Assembly (NCBI RefSeq): GCF_000208745.1
Contig: NC_030851.1
Span: 35,882,091 to 35,946,090, forward strand
DNA: 64,000 nt
Direction: 5' to 3'
Source of the DNA: Theobroma cacao
Lineage: Eukaryota > Streptophyta > Magnoliopsida > Malvales > Malvaceae
In this document: piece after piece, positions 1-12,630 of the stretch
How the letters are laid out: every line of letters begins with the position of its first letter
How positions within the stretch are numbered: the stretch's first letter is position 1
The notes under the pieces: model-generated
What the model was told of the DNA's origin: nothing
What the model saw: the letters and a program-made list of their open reading frames with translations, nothing else
Database searches by the model: none
Position numbers and translations under genes: made by a program

Positions 1-1
1 A

Positions 2-115
2 TTGTCTGAAAAGCTTTTCGGAATTGTCCATATCCTTGGTGTTGTCATTAGCTGTTATCTTACAAGCTGCTTTGCAGGATTTTCATTTGCTAGTTGCATA
101 CGGCTATTTGCCTAG
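2..115 (+). CDS. Possible last coding exon of a membrane protein (5' part outside window)
   Basis: Reading from base 2, 37 codons stay open up to a TAG at 113-115. The peptide starts LSEKLFGIVHILG and is strongly hydrophobic, with several Cys, Gly and Ser residues, like the last membrane helix of a polytopic protein. It ends in a short basic tail (CIRLFA). The AT-rich sequence that follows would suit a 3' UTR. I do not recognise the family. The stretch is short and has no visible splice acceptor, so it may be chance. Extending the contig to the left would settle it. Confidence 0.25.
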   Translation: MSEKLFGIVHILGVVISCYLTSCFAGFSFASCIRLFA

Positions 116-3100
116 AAATATAGAATGTAGAGAATATGATGGATTAAATCATTCAATGTATGACAATTTAAAAATTTTAGTTCAATTTTTGTCATCTCAT
201 CAATTCCATATATTCAGAACTGAATATAGTTAGGCGATGCTTATTTTTGAACTTTGACCAAAATCAAACCGATGTTGTAATTTTTTGTCTTGATTAATAG
301 TCTATTATTATGGAGCTGATTGTTAGATCCTTTTAAGATCTTTTGACAAATTAGATATTTGGTGAATCAAAAGAGGCGGTAGTGTTCTGTTTAAAATTGG
401 ACTAAAAGGAGTAGTCTGTCTCCTGTTTCCAACTTCAATTGCTACTGTTGGGGTGCACAATGGGGGACAAATTCTTATCAATCTTGCAAGAAATGGTTAC
501 TAGAGTCATATCAATCTTGCAAGAATGGTTACTTAGAGTCAGAAATAAACTAATCACAGGTTTAATGCCCATGTTCTCTGAATAAATCATAGTTGGTCTC
601 ATGTCACTAGTTGAAAGATTCAAGTTGATTTTGTGGACAGATTCATCTTTGTTATTGTGGGATTTTAACTTCCATGGTGTTTTGGAGACTTTAACTTGAA
701 AATTTGATTTATGAGTTCACCAATATTGACCTAACTGTGGAAGGTTGCCTATAATTTGATTGAAAATACTTGCATCAGGTACCCATACTTTTCATATTAG
801 AAATGGGAATGCAGTGTTGCTTTCATGACTATATAGCTTGAAAAAGTAGTCGTTTTCCCCTATATCTCCCTCACATGCTAGCCGTGCTTTATTTCATTGG
901 TGCATTTTCAGATGAAAATGGGCGGAGTCGTTTGGAAGCATGGAAGAAGTGCGGTCCCACCATCTCCAAAATACATTCGTTTCTAATGACTTGAAGCTGC
1001 TCAAGTCTCAAAGTAATTAACAGTAATAGGGTCGGCAGGCAAATGCAAAATCCAAAATGCGGAACTGCTTCTGGTAGATGCATGGGATGGCTCTAAATTA
1101 GGTGATGATGCGTTTCAAGTTTTACCTCTAGCTGGCGAACTGCTGGTTCCATTGTCAGCTGGCGATCAAAAGGATGATAGGAGACAGCTCGCTAGTTTTA
1201 TGGACCCCACATGAGAATTGGATTGTACTAGGCATATCCGCTTGAAAGCATGGCGATGCAATTGCTTTGTCCCTACTAGAGATTGATATCTTTAGTGCAT
1301 TTGCAGGCTGCTGCAGCCCACGCTTCTGTTTTTCTTTTTCTCTCTTTTTGATCAGCGTCAAGGTTTTTTTTAATATGTACGAGCAAGCTGATTTTTACAC
1401 TCCCAATTCTTATATTGAAAATTTTCACTTGTAAAAATAAATATGACAATTCATTTATTCATTATAAAACAAATGAGACTGCATCCCTAAAAATAAATAA
1501 CTTTGGGCTTTTGCACGTTCTTTCCCTTTCCTTGAAGTCGTTTTCAGAACGGAAGCAACGCTCAGTCGGTACAAAAATATCTAGTCACAGATTTTCTGAG
1601 GCGCCTTTCTTCCATCGTTTCAGTAGCAAATGAGCTTTTCAGCATTGTGCTGACCATCCGAAACTGCTTGCCTTATCATGTATATGGGAAAATAGTTTAA
1701 TTAACCTAACTAAATAAAGACAACAATTACTTTACTTATATCCAAAATTTATATTTACAATAATTTAATTAAATAAACCTGCACGAAATGCCAAGTGTCA
1801 TTATCATGTAAGGCCGAAACAATGCCCAACAAAGCCTAATAATATTTGGCAAAGACAACCTACTCTTTCTAATATCCCCCTTATTTTCTTTCTCGTGACG
1901 GATTTGGCACATATACTTCATTGTTTCAAATTTCCATTACAAATTTGATGCTTCAAGTTGTAACCGTTAAGGTATTTTTAGGAAAACAGCTGAATCAACC
2001 ATTATTTATTCCTCCACCATAATCAATTATTCCCATCCACATGATCCAACTCTGACACTATGATAAATTTGGAAAATCATTCTACTCATAATTTGTCCAA
2101 CAATTGCTTATCAATTGAGCATAATCATAATCTCAATTGCATGACTTAACTCCAATTACTAGGTGTATTAGACTTAAAAGACGAGTCGCTTTCATACCGA
2201 TCGGACCACGGTGTGGGGAGCAGCCCCATGTTGCGCCACACCCTCACCCTGCAATTGGGGCCCTGAAGGCTGAAAACACCCTTTTCAACCCCCTCAAAAC
2301 TTTATAACTGTTTCTAAACTAGCCCTTTTCTAGAAAACTCAAGTCTTAAAGTGTTAGGCCAGTATTTGGGCTTAAAGCCCACTAAGCACTCTAGGGATGG
2401 AATTGAAATTTACCTTATACTCTTGGTTGGGTTTTGTTTTCTATGTCATGTTTCAGACATGTACATGAATAAAGGATGCAAGTATGCGTCCGTTGCACCA
2501 AAACTTCTCTTATGATATTTGAGTATGATTGCAACATCCTTTGGCACATGTCCTATCTATAGCCACATTTTAATATTTAAGGGATTTAACGAATTCTATC
2601 GTCTATTGTTTGTCATCATTGAATAATTTTTTTTTTAGTGCAGAATCATCATTTTGACCATTAAAAGGTAGGTATTGATCATTAAGACTGTGACTTCGCA
2701 TTTGTTTAAAATTAAAAAAATATAACAAAGTGGACGAGTTGGATTAAATTAAAAAAATAATTTTTTTATGAATAAAATTTTATATTAAATTATAAAAATA
2801 GTTAGATATTTTTTTACAAATATAAAATATATATTTTTAATTAAAAAAATCAGTGGCCTTGTTGGCATTTATTTAGAGAAAATTCAATTATTTCTTTTCT
2901 TATTTGATTACTGATATTATCTCTAGTTAGCATTTGAAAAAACTCTTTTCTTTCGACGTAACCAAAAAATTGAAATTCCTAATGGAACCTTTTTCTTTTC
3001 ATTCAAATAATGGTAAAAGTGCACCCAAAAAATTAAAATAGAACTGTGACATTGCATAAAAAAGGTTTAGAGTAGCAAATTTTGAGGCCAGCAATTTCAA

Positions 3101-3309
3101 CAAGTGGTAATCTTAACCTTTATCTTTAGATTTAAAATGAACTGCATTGGTACAAATATCTAGATTTCATAATTATTCAACATTAACATATTAATAATAA
3201 AAATCTATGAAAGCATATCATCAAGGAAACTAGTTGATATAAAGATAGGGTGACTTATTCATTTACATATTTAATATTGAATCGGACCAACTTATTTCTG
3301 GGGGAATTA
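116..3309. other. Intergenic sequence without recognisable genes
   Basis: This stretch is AT-rich, with several short open frames (about 60-70 codons, some only from non-ATG starts) that show no family resemblance. A small GC-richer patch lies at about 2195-2270, inside otherwise AT-rich DNA. From 2700 to 2850 there are long A and T runs. No RNA gene, repeat array or transposon end could be defined. Confidence 0.5.
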
Positions 3310-4057
3310 CCTGCCAAACTCAAGAATGTGACATGCCTTGGTTGGTATGGGGTGACTTTAATGTCATTAGGAGTCCAGACGAGAAAATAGGAGCCACTTT
3401 TAATGATAATGCAACAAATAGTTTACTGAATTCATCAAAGAAGTTGGGTTGATTGATCTGTCGATGAGTGAGGGGAAGTTCACATGGAATGGTAATAGAG
3501 AAGGGGTGACATTTTGCTGGCTTGACAGGTTTCTAGTTGCTTTTGATATTCTAGAAATTTGTCCTAATCTTATCTATTTCAGACCATAACCCTATTCTTC
3601 TTTCCATTGTCTTGAACGACGAAAGCCCCAGACCATTCTAATTTTTTAATCACTAGAAGGACGAAGCAAGCTTCCAAGATATGTTCCTCAAGGCTTGGGA
3701 GAATACTCAAAATCTAAGTCTTAAAACGGTTAGCATCTGGCACAGACAAAAAGGGATCAAAGATGAGATTAGAGGTTGGCAAAAAGCCACTTATTGTGTT
3801 GGAGATAGGAAAATCATATTGATGGAACAGAACATTGGTGATCTCAAAATAGACCTACAGCAAGATCTGACAAACTAGCATATCAGGGGTCAAATTTTGA
3901 AGCTGAAGGGAGAACTATGGCAGCTACTAAGGGCTATTGAAAGAAGCTGGCATCAAAAGTTGAGAATAAAATGGTTCCTTCAAAGGGACCACAGCACAAA
4001 ATTCTTTCACACGATTACTTCTACGTGGAGGAGAACTAACACCATTTGAAAGCTGGT
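3310..4057 (+). mobile_element. LINE (L1-type) ORF2 fragment: endonuclease and RT linker, broken
   Basis: Conceptual translation over several frames gives the signature of a plant L1 ORF2. First comes the end of the apurinic/apyrimidinic endonuclease domain, with PWLVWGDFNVIRSPDEK near 3330-3400 followed by FTWNG near 3480. Then comes the linker to reverse transcriptase, with KGELWQLLRAIERSWHQK, then STKFFHT and RRTNTI near 3905-4050. Frameshifts and stops, for example after the endonuclease part, show it is dead. The reverse transcriptase core is absent here. Sequence resembling an L1 RNase H resumes at 6335 beyond a 2.3-kb foreign-looking block, so the two parts may come from one copy that also lost its middle. 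Confidence 0.8.
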
Positions 4058-6334
4058 TGTGTTGTGTTAATGGTGGTTAAGTTTTAATTTTGAAAAAATT
4101 TATGTTTTGATGTATTAAGATTATTTGTAAAGTTTGATGTTAAAAAGAGTCCAACTGGACAAGTTTCTAACATTTATTTTTGCTTACTATAGTTTATCTA
4201 TCAATAAATTTCTTCATCTATCGATAGATAAACTCAAAAAAGTTTTTAAAAAAGATTGAAGAACATCCATTGATAAATATTCAACATCTATCGATCAATC
4301 AAGCCTAAATATCGATAGATGAGTCCATCTATTGATAGATAGCAACATAAAAGCTTTTTAAAAGAACCTTGAAGTCCATCTATCGATAGATGATCCCAAT
4401 CTATAGATAGATGACGTCATTTTCAGAAAAATAAAAAAGATAAAAACGTATTTTCATATCTTAACCTACAAATATGTCACATGTTATGAGTGTTTGTGAT
4501 TCTCAGCCATTTTTTCAAGGTATTATTTCAATCCAAAACCCTCTCAAACTCATTTTCAAGCCAAATCACTTTTTTTAAGATTGGAAGCTTGGTTTTTATT
4601 TTTAACCACAAAGGTGATGTTTTTCCACTTTAAAATCTTGGATTTCAAATTCTAAAATAATTATGAATTGTTCCAGATTTATTGTTTACTCCAAACTAAA
4701 GGATTTGAAGGGTTTTCCTCTTTGTCTGAAGCTCACCTAAGATAAGAATGATCAGTTTATAAATTTTGAGCACATGGATATTTGTAGAGCAATGAATTTA
4801 ATCAAGAAAACTAGTTTTGAAGGAAATCGAATAACTTAGAAAGAGCTTAGAATGAATACTATGTCAATCTTAGTTTGAGAATTAAATATTGTGATAGCTA
4901 GATGTTTAGGAATGACTAGAACTCTAAGGAATTCATTGGATTAGAATTGGGTTTGTTGGTGGAAGTCGACTTTTCAAAATTGAGTAATAGTCAATATCTC
5001 TATTATATATTAGTTTTGAACAAAGGGTGACAACCCCTTTAAATGATTTTGTTCAAAAGTTCCTCGATTACTCCGTCCTACGGGCTAGTATGGGTAATAA
5101 GACATCTCTTGAGAAAGTGAATGTGGATGATAAGATGCCCATAAAATGTGAGAAATGTGAATGTGGATAAATACGTCTCCACCATTTCAAGATATATGTG
5201 AAGACCATGAGTTCCTATTTGATGCTTGATTTTGATTGGATCTTGTATAAATATTTCATTGTGTGATATGTTGGTTAAAGCTTGATATGGGGGTAAGAAT
5301 ATCGCAGGGTTAAGTTATGCGAACATACCATTTTTCCCTTCCTTAAGCCAGGTGTGGGGGTAAGAATGCCACAGGGATGAATTGGGCAAAAGTACCCATT
5401 CTCCCTTTATCTTGTTGATAGTATGTATTGATATCTTAATCGTAGAATAGATATTGTAATGCTTAAGAATGGTGACGTGATAATTGTTGTGCTTATGTGG
5501 AAATGATGATGTGAATCATGATTGGATGATACATTCATGTTATGAATGAATGATGTTGTATATGTGAGTTCAAACTGATTTATCCTTGCAAATGATTTGT
5601 AAGTTAAGCTTTTTATGTTATTGACTCTTTACGCCAATTGAGTTTTAAAATGCAGTTATGGAAATGTTGAAATGAAGTTATGGTCATTGAAAGGATTTAT
5701 ATGTTTATTATGTGTTTTTACAGAGTATGGTTTATTACAAAAACTCTCTCCTTTGGTTTGTCCCTTTCCCTATATCCATTTGCGGAGTCTTTGTGACTCA
5801 CCCGTTATTTTCTCCTATTTTATTTTTCAGATCAATAGCTAGCTAGGCGGCTTGTGGAGTAGTAGCTTAGTTCATTCATGGTAGGTGTGGTGGAGCCTTC
5901 CTTCTAATGTTGTTACACTTTATAAGTGTCGAGTCAAGTCTTTGAACTGATATGTTAAGGTTAAATTTGATTATGTAAATAAATGTCGACCTATTCATCC
6001 TTGTTTACATTTCAGATATTATGTTAAGACTATGGTGAGCGAACCATATCAATATAGGCATGGGGACGCATGTCGAACCAAAGTTGTTCTAACTTTGTGT
6101 ATATTTATATGAAATATGATAAAAATCTCACTTTACGTTTAGAAATTCCGTAATGTGGTGGTTTTGAAGAAATATTTGCATATTTTTAATTATGAATGGA
6201 AATTTATATGAACGTAATAGATAACTAACTCATACATTAATGGTTTAAGCTTACTTAGACTTAGTGGGCTATACTCACATAAGTTCATGCTCTGGTCATG
6301 ATCTTTTCAGAAAATGAGATGTGATAGGATTACA
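4058..6334. repeat. LTR-like block between two LINE fragments (possible solo LTR)
   Basis: This 2.3-kb segment has no coding signature. It starts near TGTGTTGTGTTAATGG and ends near GATAGGATTACA, so it has the TG...CA ends expected of an LTR. It is AT-rich, contains no tRNA primer site, and breaks the L1-like reading on both sides. No matching 5-bp target duplication is visible, so the exact ends and the solo-LTR identity are inference. It could also be a rearranged piece of a larger Ty3/Gypsy element or an unrelated repeat. Confidence 0.4.
4195..4425. repeat. Cluster of ATCTATCGATAGAT palindromes
   Basis: Within about 230 bp the near-palindromic motif CATCTATCGATAGATG, or variants with one or two changes, recurs at about 4213, 4290, 4308, 4330, 4378 and 4405. 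Perfect units such as CTATCGATAG are self-complementary, and neighbouring units could pair into hairpins. The cluster lies near one end of the LTR-like block and is probably a family feature of that element. Confidence 0.7.
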
Positions 6335-7290
6335 TATTGGGCCAACACAAAATGGCCTAGTGCCAATTTATCTATTTCAGATCTCACTAGATCTCCTAAC
6401 TTTTGTCATCCCCCAAATCAAAACCAAATCTGTCAAACCGATAATTAAAGGGCCAGCTCCTTTTTTTGGTGCTCTAAAATTCAATATTGACAGAGCCTCC
6501 AAAGATAACCCAAGTGCTGCAGGCATTGGTGGCGCCTTAGAGACCATGATGGTCGAGTGTTAATTACTTTCCTTTCCCATATGGGACTCTCTTATGCGAA
6601 TACTGTTGAATATAGGCTATCTGTAAAGCTATGAAGTTTTTTTTGCTTCTAGATGGACATTTCACAAGGTTGTGTTTGAAAGTGATTCTCAAAAAGCTGT
6701 GGATTGGATTCTTAATCCATCAACTGCTTTTTGGAGGCTAAGGCCAGGCACTACGAAAATTAATTTCTTCAAATCTAAACTTGTTGACTGAAGCATCATT
6801 AAAATTCTAAGAACAGCTAATGATTTAGCTAATTCGCTAGCTAAAGTTGGGACAACGAGAACTAATGATCCCTTATGGGTTTTCTATGATGGGGTTAATG
6901 GCACGTAATGTTGTTTCCCTCCTGATGCTGCTTCCTACATATTTGCTTTATTAAATGTTAGATTATAAGGGAATTGTGTGATCAGGCTTTTGTTGATATT
7001 TGTGAGTGGTTGGGTCTGTATAGTGTTTATGATCATAGGCATTTATCTCCCCCGTAACCTTCAAAAGGGTGTATGTATAGGGGTTTTGCTTTACATGGTT
7101 TACAGTAGTTTTTGCTTCTGGTGTTTTCCCTTTTTTGGGGTTCTAACTTGTATTGGATCTTGGTGGTTTGATAGATATGGGGTGTTATGGATCTTTTTTG
7201 TCATCCATAGCTTTTGTTGTATTTTGGGGTGATTCTCCCCATCTTTTACCATGTGAATAATACATCAGTTATTCAAAAAAATAAAATCAG
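6335..7290 (+). mobile_element. LINE 3' part: RNase H-like domain and A-rich tail
   Basis: Just after the LTR-like block the translation reads YWANTKWPSANLSISDL, the usual linker before the C-terminal RNase H-like domain of plant L1 ORF2. GALKFNID and AAGIGGAL follow near 6465-6535, and VFESDSQKAVDWIL near 6675-6715. The frame is broken many times. A hydrophobic 84-codon open frame at 6978-7232 lies in what would be the LINE 3' untranslated part and has no known match. The fragment ends in an A-rich tail near 7275-7290. The strand agrees with the endonuclease fragment at 3310-4057. Confidence 0.75.
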
Positions 7291-7574
7291 ACCAACTAGT
7301 TGGATTGGTTCGATCGAGAACTAATGAAATATTCAGCCCAAAAAAAAAAACAATTAGGCTGGTTAATTATGAACTGGTCAAAAATCTATCAACTCTTTTA
7401 GTTAAATTGAGTTTGAGATTGAACTAATTTTATTTCTTTAAAGTATCTTCAACCAAGGTGTGTTTGATTGGATTAAACTAATTTTATACATTTAACTAAT
7501 TTATTATTTAATATTTTAAATTTTTTAACAAATAGTGAGATTATACCAACATAATATTCAGCAGTAACGACAAG

Positions 7575-7901
7575 GCAATAAATGGTATAGTGGCTACAAA
7601 TACAAGTAGCTGAGAACCCTAGTACTTAATTGGGCATACTCTCTCTAAGTGTGGGGCAATGAACTACATTAGGAAGTAGAGGCTACAAGATTGGCAGTAG
7701 AGGCTGTTATCCTATGAGGAGATAATGAAATATTGATAAAGGCAGTTACAAGTCCCATGCCTATATATGTTATGAGCTATTTTCCTATTCTAAAAAAGAA
7801 ATGTGAAGAAATAAAAGTAGCAATTGGCCGATGGCAAGGTTTTGGCGGGGACAACAACAAGAGGAAAAAAGAACTTATTGGACTAGCTGACAAAGAATCA
7901 C
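7575..7901 (+). mobile_element. LINE 2, left half: end of reverse transcriptase, interrupted by Copia
   Basis: Translation around 7735-7890 gives LIKAVTSPMPIYVMSYF, then PILKKKCEEIKVAIGRW, then KKELIGLADKES. This matches the conserved C-terminal end of plant L1 reverse transcriptase (the LIKAV, P-YVMS-F and W-W motifs). The reading stops at 7901, where the Copia LTR begins, and resumes in the same sense at 12631. The left boundary is approximate. Upstream domains are missing, so this LINE copy is 5'-truncated or decayed beyond recognition. Confidence 0.75.
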
Positions 7902-8227
7902 TGTAATGAAACTGAGAAGGAAGATGAAACTATGACAGAGCAAAGGACTACTCTGCTATGGAGAAGGAAATAAAAGTAAAATGAGAGAAAGATTATTCTG
8001 ATTAAAACTACACTTCATTCAACATGAACCAAAATATTTATACACGGTATACATGGTTAACACATGTTAACATAAAGAGACAAGCGTTATTAACCAGCCA
8101 TACACTAAGACACCTCATAACACTGGTGTAGAAACATTTAATAACTAGTACAATGAAGCAAAATACATAGTAAAACAAAATGAGAAAGTCATTGCATGCT
8201 GAGTCAATACATGCTTTAACTCTAACA
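7902..8227 (-). repeat. 3' LTR of the Copia element
   Basis: This 326-bp repeat starts TGTAATGAAACTG and ends ACTCTAACA on the plus strand. It matches 12295-12630 along its whole length. It lies at the 3' end of the minus-strand element because the polypurine tract adjoins it. Confidence 0.95.
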
Positions 8228-8236
8228 CTCCTCCTT
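8228..8236 (-). other. Polypurine tract of the Copia element
   Basis: The minus strand reads AAGGAGGAG directly before the 3' LTR. This is the usual primer for plus-strand DNA synthesis in LTR retrotransposons. Confidence 0.8.
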
Positions 8237-11200
8237 AAAGCTTGCATTGACAGTACTCAGCATTGCTTTCAAATCTTCAAACCTGGATGTAGGTAAAGTC
8301 TTTGTCAAAATATCTGCAATTTGATTTACAGAGGAGCAATATCTAAGAACAATCTCTCCACTATTCTCAGCTTCTCTAATAGCATGGAACTTTACCTTTA
8401 TGTGCTTGGTTTTCCCATGAAACATTGGATTCTTGGTGATAGAAATTACAGACTTACTATCAATCAAGATATTTGTTGGAGTTGTTTGCACAAAGATTTA
8501 GTCCTTTAAGACTTTTCTCAGCCAGACAGCTTGGTTTGTTGCAGCATTGGCAGCTATGTATTCAACTTCTGCTGATAATTGTGCAACCATTGCTTGTTTA
8601 TGTGAATTCCAAGAAAAAATTGCATTACCTAAAGAGAAAATATATCCAGATGTGCTTTTGGAGTCTTCAACACTCCTTGCCCAGTCACTATCTGAATATC
8701 CAACCAAGTTGATCTCCTTGATTCTTTCAAAATACAAACCATGATTAATGCCACGCTTTAAGAATCTGAGAATATGTTTAGCAGCTGCAAAATGAATATC
8801 AAAAGGTTCTCTTATAAATCTGGACAATAAACTCATAGAGTACATCAACTCAGGTCGAGTAAAACACACATACAGCAAGCTTCCAATAAGACTTCTGTAC
8901 CTAGTAGCATTTTGGAGCTTAGAACCATCATCTGCAGTCAGCCTTTGATTCATAACCAGTGGTGTTGACATTGAATTACAACCACTCATGTGAAACTTAC
9001 TCAGAATGTTTATGATGTAATTTCCTTGACATACAAAAATACCTTTGTTAGTTTGGCACATTTACATTCCAAGCAAATAGTTCATCAAGCCAAGGTCTGA
9101 CATTTTGAATTTATTCTCCATCTGAGACTTAAACCTATTAATTGCTGTAGGGTCACAGCCAGTGATCATCAAATCATCAACATAAAGAGAGATAATTACC
9201 TGAGCTTGATTTTCATGCTTAAGCACATATAAAGTAGCTTCATTAGAGCTCTTTTCAAATCCAAGATTAATCAAATAAGAGTCAATCTTACTGTTCCAAG
9301 TTCAAAGAGCTTGTCTCAGGCCATACAAGGCCTTATGCAGCTTATATACTCTATCAGAGTTAGATTCGATCTTGAATCCTTTAAGTTGCTCAACATAAAC
9401 CTCCTCCTGCAATATACCATTCAAAAAGTTTGATTTCACATCAAAATGAGATACCCTCCATCCTAATGCAGCTAAAAGAGCTAACAGCAACCGAATGGTT
9501 TCATATCTGGCCACAAGAGCAAAGGTATGTAGAAAATCAATACCTAGCAATTGTGAGTACCTTTTGATAACTAATCTTGTCTTATACTTGTTCAACGTAC
9601 CATTAGAATTAAACTTCTTTCTGAAAATCCATTTAACTCCAATCACATGCTGATTCTCATGTCTATCAACTAATAACCAAGTATTGTTCTGATTAATCAT
9701 ATTGATTTTCTCTTGCATTGCAGCCCTCCATTCCTCAGACTTTGTTGCTGCTTGATAACTATCTGGTTCAGTTATAGCTATCAAGCTTTTGTCATAAATG
9801 TCATCAAAACCCCTTGTACCTCTAACTGCAAAGTGTTCATCATCATCATCAATGCCAACATACTGATCAGCTGTATCTGCTTCAGTTTCTGTATCTGTTT
9901 CAGTTTCAATTGATTCTTGAAACTCAATTCTGAGTGGTGACACTCCTTTGTTTGCTTCATTTTCATTCTAGCTCCATTTAGATTCTTCATCAAAAATGAC
10001 ATTTTCGGATACAATAACTTTATTTGACTTTACTAGATAAACTTGTATCCCTTAGACTACTCATTGTAACCAATAAACACTCTAGTTTCTGATCTATGAT
10101 CAAGCTTATCTTTGATCTTCTCAGGTATTTGATGATAACACCAACTTCCAAATATTCTGAGGTGATCATCTGCAGGCTTTCTGCTATACCAAGCTTCATA
10201 AGAAGTCAGAGCTATTAAGGCCTTTGTTGGTAATCTATTTAATAGATAAATAGTTGTATTACATGCTTCTGCCCATAATTTCTTTAGAGGATTTTTCTCA
10301 AACAAAAGACATATTGCCATGTCAAGTATAAATCTATTTTTCCTTTCACTCACCCCATTCTGTTGATGTGAATAAGGAAGTGTAAGCTGATGATGAATAC
10401 CCTTTGTTTCAAGGAAATTTTTAAACTGTGAGGAAGTATATTACCCACCATTATCTGACCTGAGGCACTTCAGCTTGGAACCAGATTCTCTTTCAACTTT
10501 AGCCTAGAACTTAACAAACACTTCAAAGGCATCAGACTTAGATTTGAGAAAATAAATCCATGTATATCTGCTATAGTCAGCAATGAAGACTATGAAATAC
10601 CTATTACCAATCAAAGATTATTGAGTCATAGGCCTTGCTACATCAGAATGAATCAGTTCAAGTCAGTTTCTTGCTCTCTTAAAACTGACAGATGGAAAAG
10701 GTTTTCTGCTATGTTGACCAAGCTTACAAACACCACACACTGAAGTTGATTGACTGATTTTAGGTAGCTTCTTTACCAGCTTCTGAGATTGCAGCAAGTT
10801 CATATAGTTATAGCTATAATGACCTAGTCTTCTATGCCAAAGTGATAATGCATCTACACTATTGCAACTGGCTTGCATACACATTTCAGTCATATTGACA
10901 TGAAAACATCTATTTTTCATTTGAACATTCATCAACAATTCACCAAAGGGATCATATATGGTACATACATCATTTTTAAATACAAGCACATTGTTATTTT
11001 CCATCATCTGACCTACACTCAGCAAATTCTGTGCAATATCAGGTATTAATAGTACACCATGAACATACCTTAGGCCTAAAGATGTGTTGATCCCTACTGT
11101 ATCTTTCCCCATAGCATCAAGATAAACACCATTCCCTATTTTTACTTTTGACCTGAATGAATATCTAGATCAGTAAATAATGAGGGGTTTGGTGTAACAA

Positions 11201-12253
11201 GATTAGAACTACCACTGTCGAAAAGCCACTGCACACTATCTGAAGAATTGCTTCCTGTAGCCATAAACAGTTATTCCTCTGACATCTCAACATTTTTAAT
11301 GGCATGAGAGACTTCTTCGTTTGTTTCAGGTTTGTTTTTACAAACCTTTTCCACATGACCTAGCTGTTTGCATGCATTGCACCTTACACCAAGCCTGTTC
11401 CAGTAGTATGACTCTAAATGACTCTTCTTCTTACAATGGGAACAAACTAGAAATCTGGTTCTCCTGTTCTATATTTTCTTTTCTTGTGCTTTCCTTTTTG
11501 CTTATCCCTTGCATCACTCACATTCTTCTTTGTTGAAGTATCAGCATGAGCCTTTCCTTTCATTCGAACAAAAAAGGCTAAATCAACTTTCTTAATTCTT
11601 CTGGCAGCTTTCCTATGTTCATCAGCCTCAAGAGCACTCACTAAATCAGTGATCGATAGCTCTGAAATGTCTTTCACTTATTCCAGAGAAGAAACTACAA
11701 CATCAAATCTCTTTGGTAAGCTGATGAGTACTTTCTCCACAACCTTTGCATCTGTCAAAGACTCTCCCATCAATCGAATTTGATTCACTAGCTTCATCAA
11801 CATATCAATGAATTCTTGTACTGACTGGCTTTCCTTCATTCTCAGCATTTCATACTGTCTCCTAAGGTTTTGTAAACACATCTGCCTACTTCTTGTAGAC
11901 CCCATAAACTCTTCTTCAAGTTTGCTCCAAGTTTGATTAGTTGTTTCACACCCCATAATCTTACTGAAAATTGACTCTGTAACAGTTGACTATATGAAGG
12001 ATAAAGCTCTATATTTCTTAGCTACCTCCTCTTCATATTGCTTCACTTGTGTCAGTGTAGAATTTTCTCTCAAAGGCGGTATTTCAGGATCATTTGCAAA
12101 AGCATTCCAAAGGTTAACACCTTTAAGGAATGATTTCATTTTGACAGCCCAAACAGGGTAATTAGAACCATCAAAAATAGGTGTGTTTTGTTGAGTAACA
12201 GTTGAAGTTGACATCTTGATGAAGAGTAAACTATGAATAAGTGAGAAACACAA
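8228..12253 (-). pseudogene. Copia gag-pol polyprotein, broken by stops and frameshifts
   Basis: Pieces in order along the minus strand: gag (12253-11447), starting with PIFDGSNYPVWAVKMKSFL and continuing through a UBN2-type domain; a zinc knuckle (about 11440-11330); an aspartic protease site WLFDSGSS near 11215; a GAG-pre-integrase segment LWHRRLGHYSYNYMN with paired Cys (11112-10663); part of the integrase core (10353-10057); reverse transcriptase (9943-9062) with GVKWIFRKKFN and the active site YVDD near 9185; RNase H (9061-8222) with YSDSDWA and the terminal QIADILTKTLP. Breaks occur at about 11990, 11678, 10660-10355, 9302, 9062 and 8497, so no functional polyprotein can be made. An intact Copia product would be about 1,300 residues. 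Confidence 0.92.
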
Positions 12254-12282
12254 TTATAAATGGCTCAAAGATCGATTATATT

Positions 12283-12294
12283 GCTCTGATACCA
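12283..12294 (-). other. Primer-binding site (initiator tRNA-Met)
   Basis: The minus strand reads TGGTATCAGAGC directly after the 5' LTR. This is the standard Copia primer-binding site, complementary to the 3' end of plant initiator tRNA-Met. Confidence 0.93.
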
Positions 12295-12630
12295 TGTAAT
12301 GAAACTGAAAAAAAGATGAAACTATGACAAAGCAGAGGACTACTCTGCTATGGAGAAGGAAATAAAAGTAAAACGAGAGAAAGATTATTCTCATTAAAAC
12401 TACACTTCATTCAGCATGAACCAAAATATTTATACACGGTATACATGGTTAACACTTGTTAACATAAAGAGACAAGTGTTATTAACCAGCCATGCACTAA
12501 GACACCTCATAACACACCTCATAACACTGGTGTAGAACACTTAATAACCAGTACAATGAAGCAAAATACATAATAAAACAAAATGAGAAAGTCATTGCAT
12601 GCTGAGTCAATGCATGCTTTAACTCTAACA
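12295..12630 (-). repeat. 5' LTR of the Copia element
   Basis: This 336-bp partner of 7902-8227 is ten bases longer overall. The main cause is a duplicated 12-mer, ACCTCATAACAC, near 12500-12523. Confidence 0.95.

Larger units (their letters stand above)
7902..12630 (-). mobile_element. Ty1/Copia LTR retrotransposon, full-length but decayed
   Basis: The element reads right to left. It has two LTRs (7902-8227 and 12295-12630) with TG...CA ends, a primer-binding site complementary to the initiator tRNA-Met 3' end next to the 5' LTR, and a polypurine tract next to the 3' LTR. Flanking 5-mers are ATCAC on the left and GTCAC on the right, a target duplication with one mismatch. By eye the LTRs differ by about 15 substitutions, two 1-bp indels and one 12-bp duplication over about 325 aligned bases, near 5%. 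That points to an insertion a few million years old, depending on the assumed rate. The order gag, protease, integrase, reverse transcriptase, RNase H is the Copia order. Stops and frameshifts make it non-autonomous. Confidence 0.95.

Noticed and set aside
4058..6334. A 5-bp target duplication for the LTR-like block
   Set aside because: Several candidate ends were tried (starts at 4058, 4060, 4064; end at 6334). None gave matching flanks.
6978..7232. A hydrophobic 84-codon frame
   Set aside because: It lies in the LINE 3' untranslated part and its Trp/Phe/Val-rich peptide comes from T-rich sequence.
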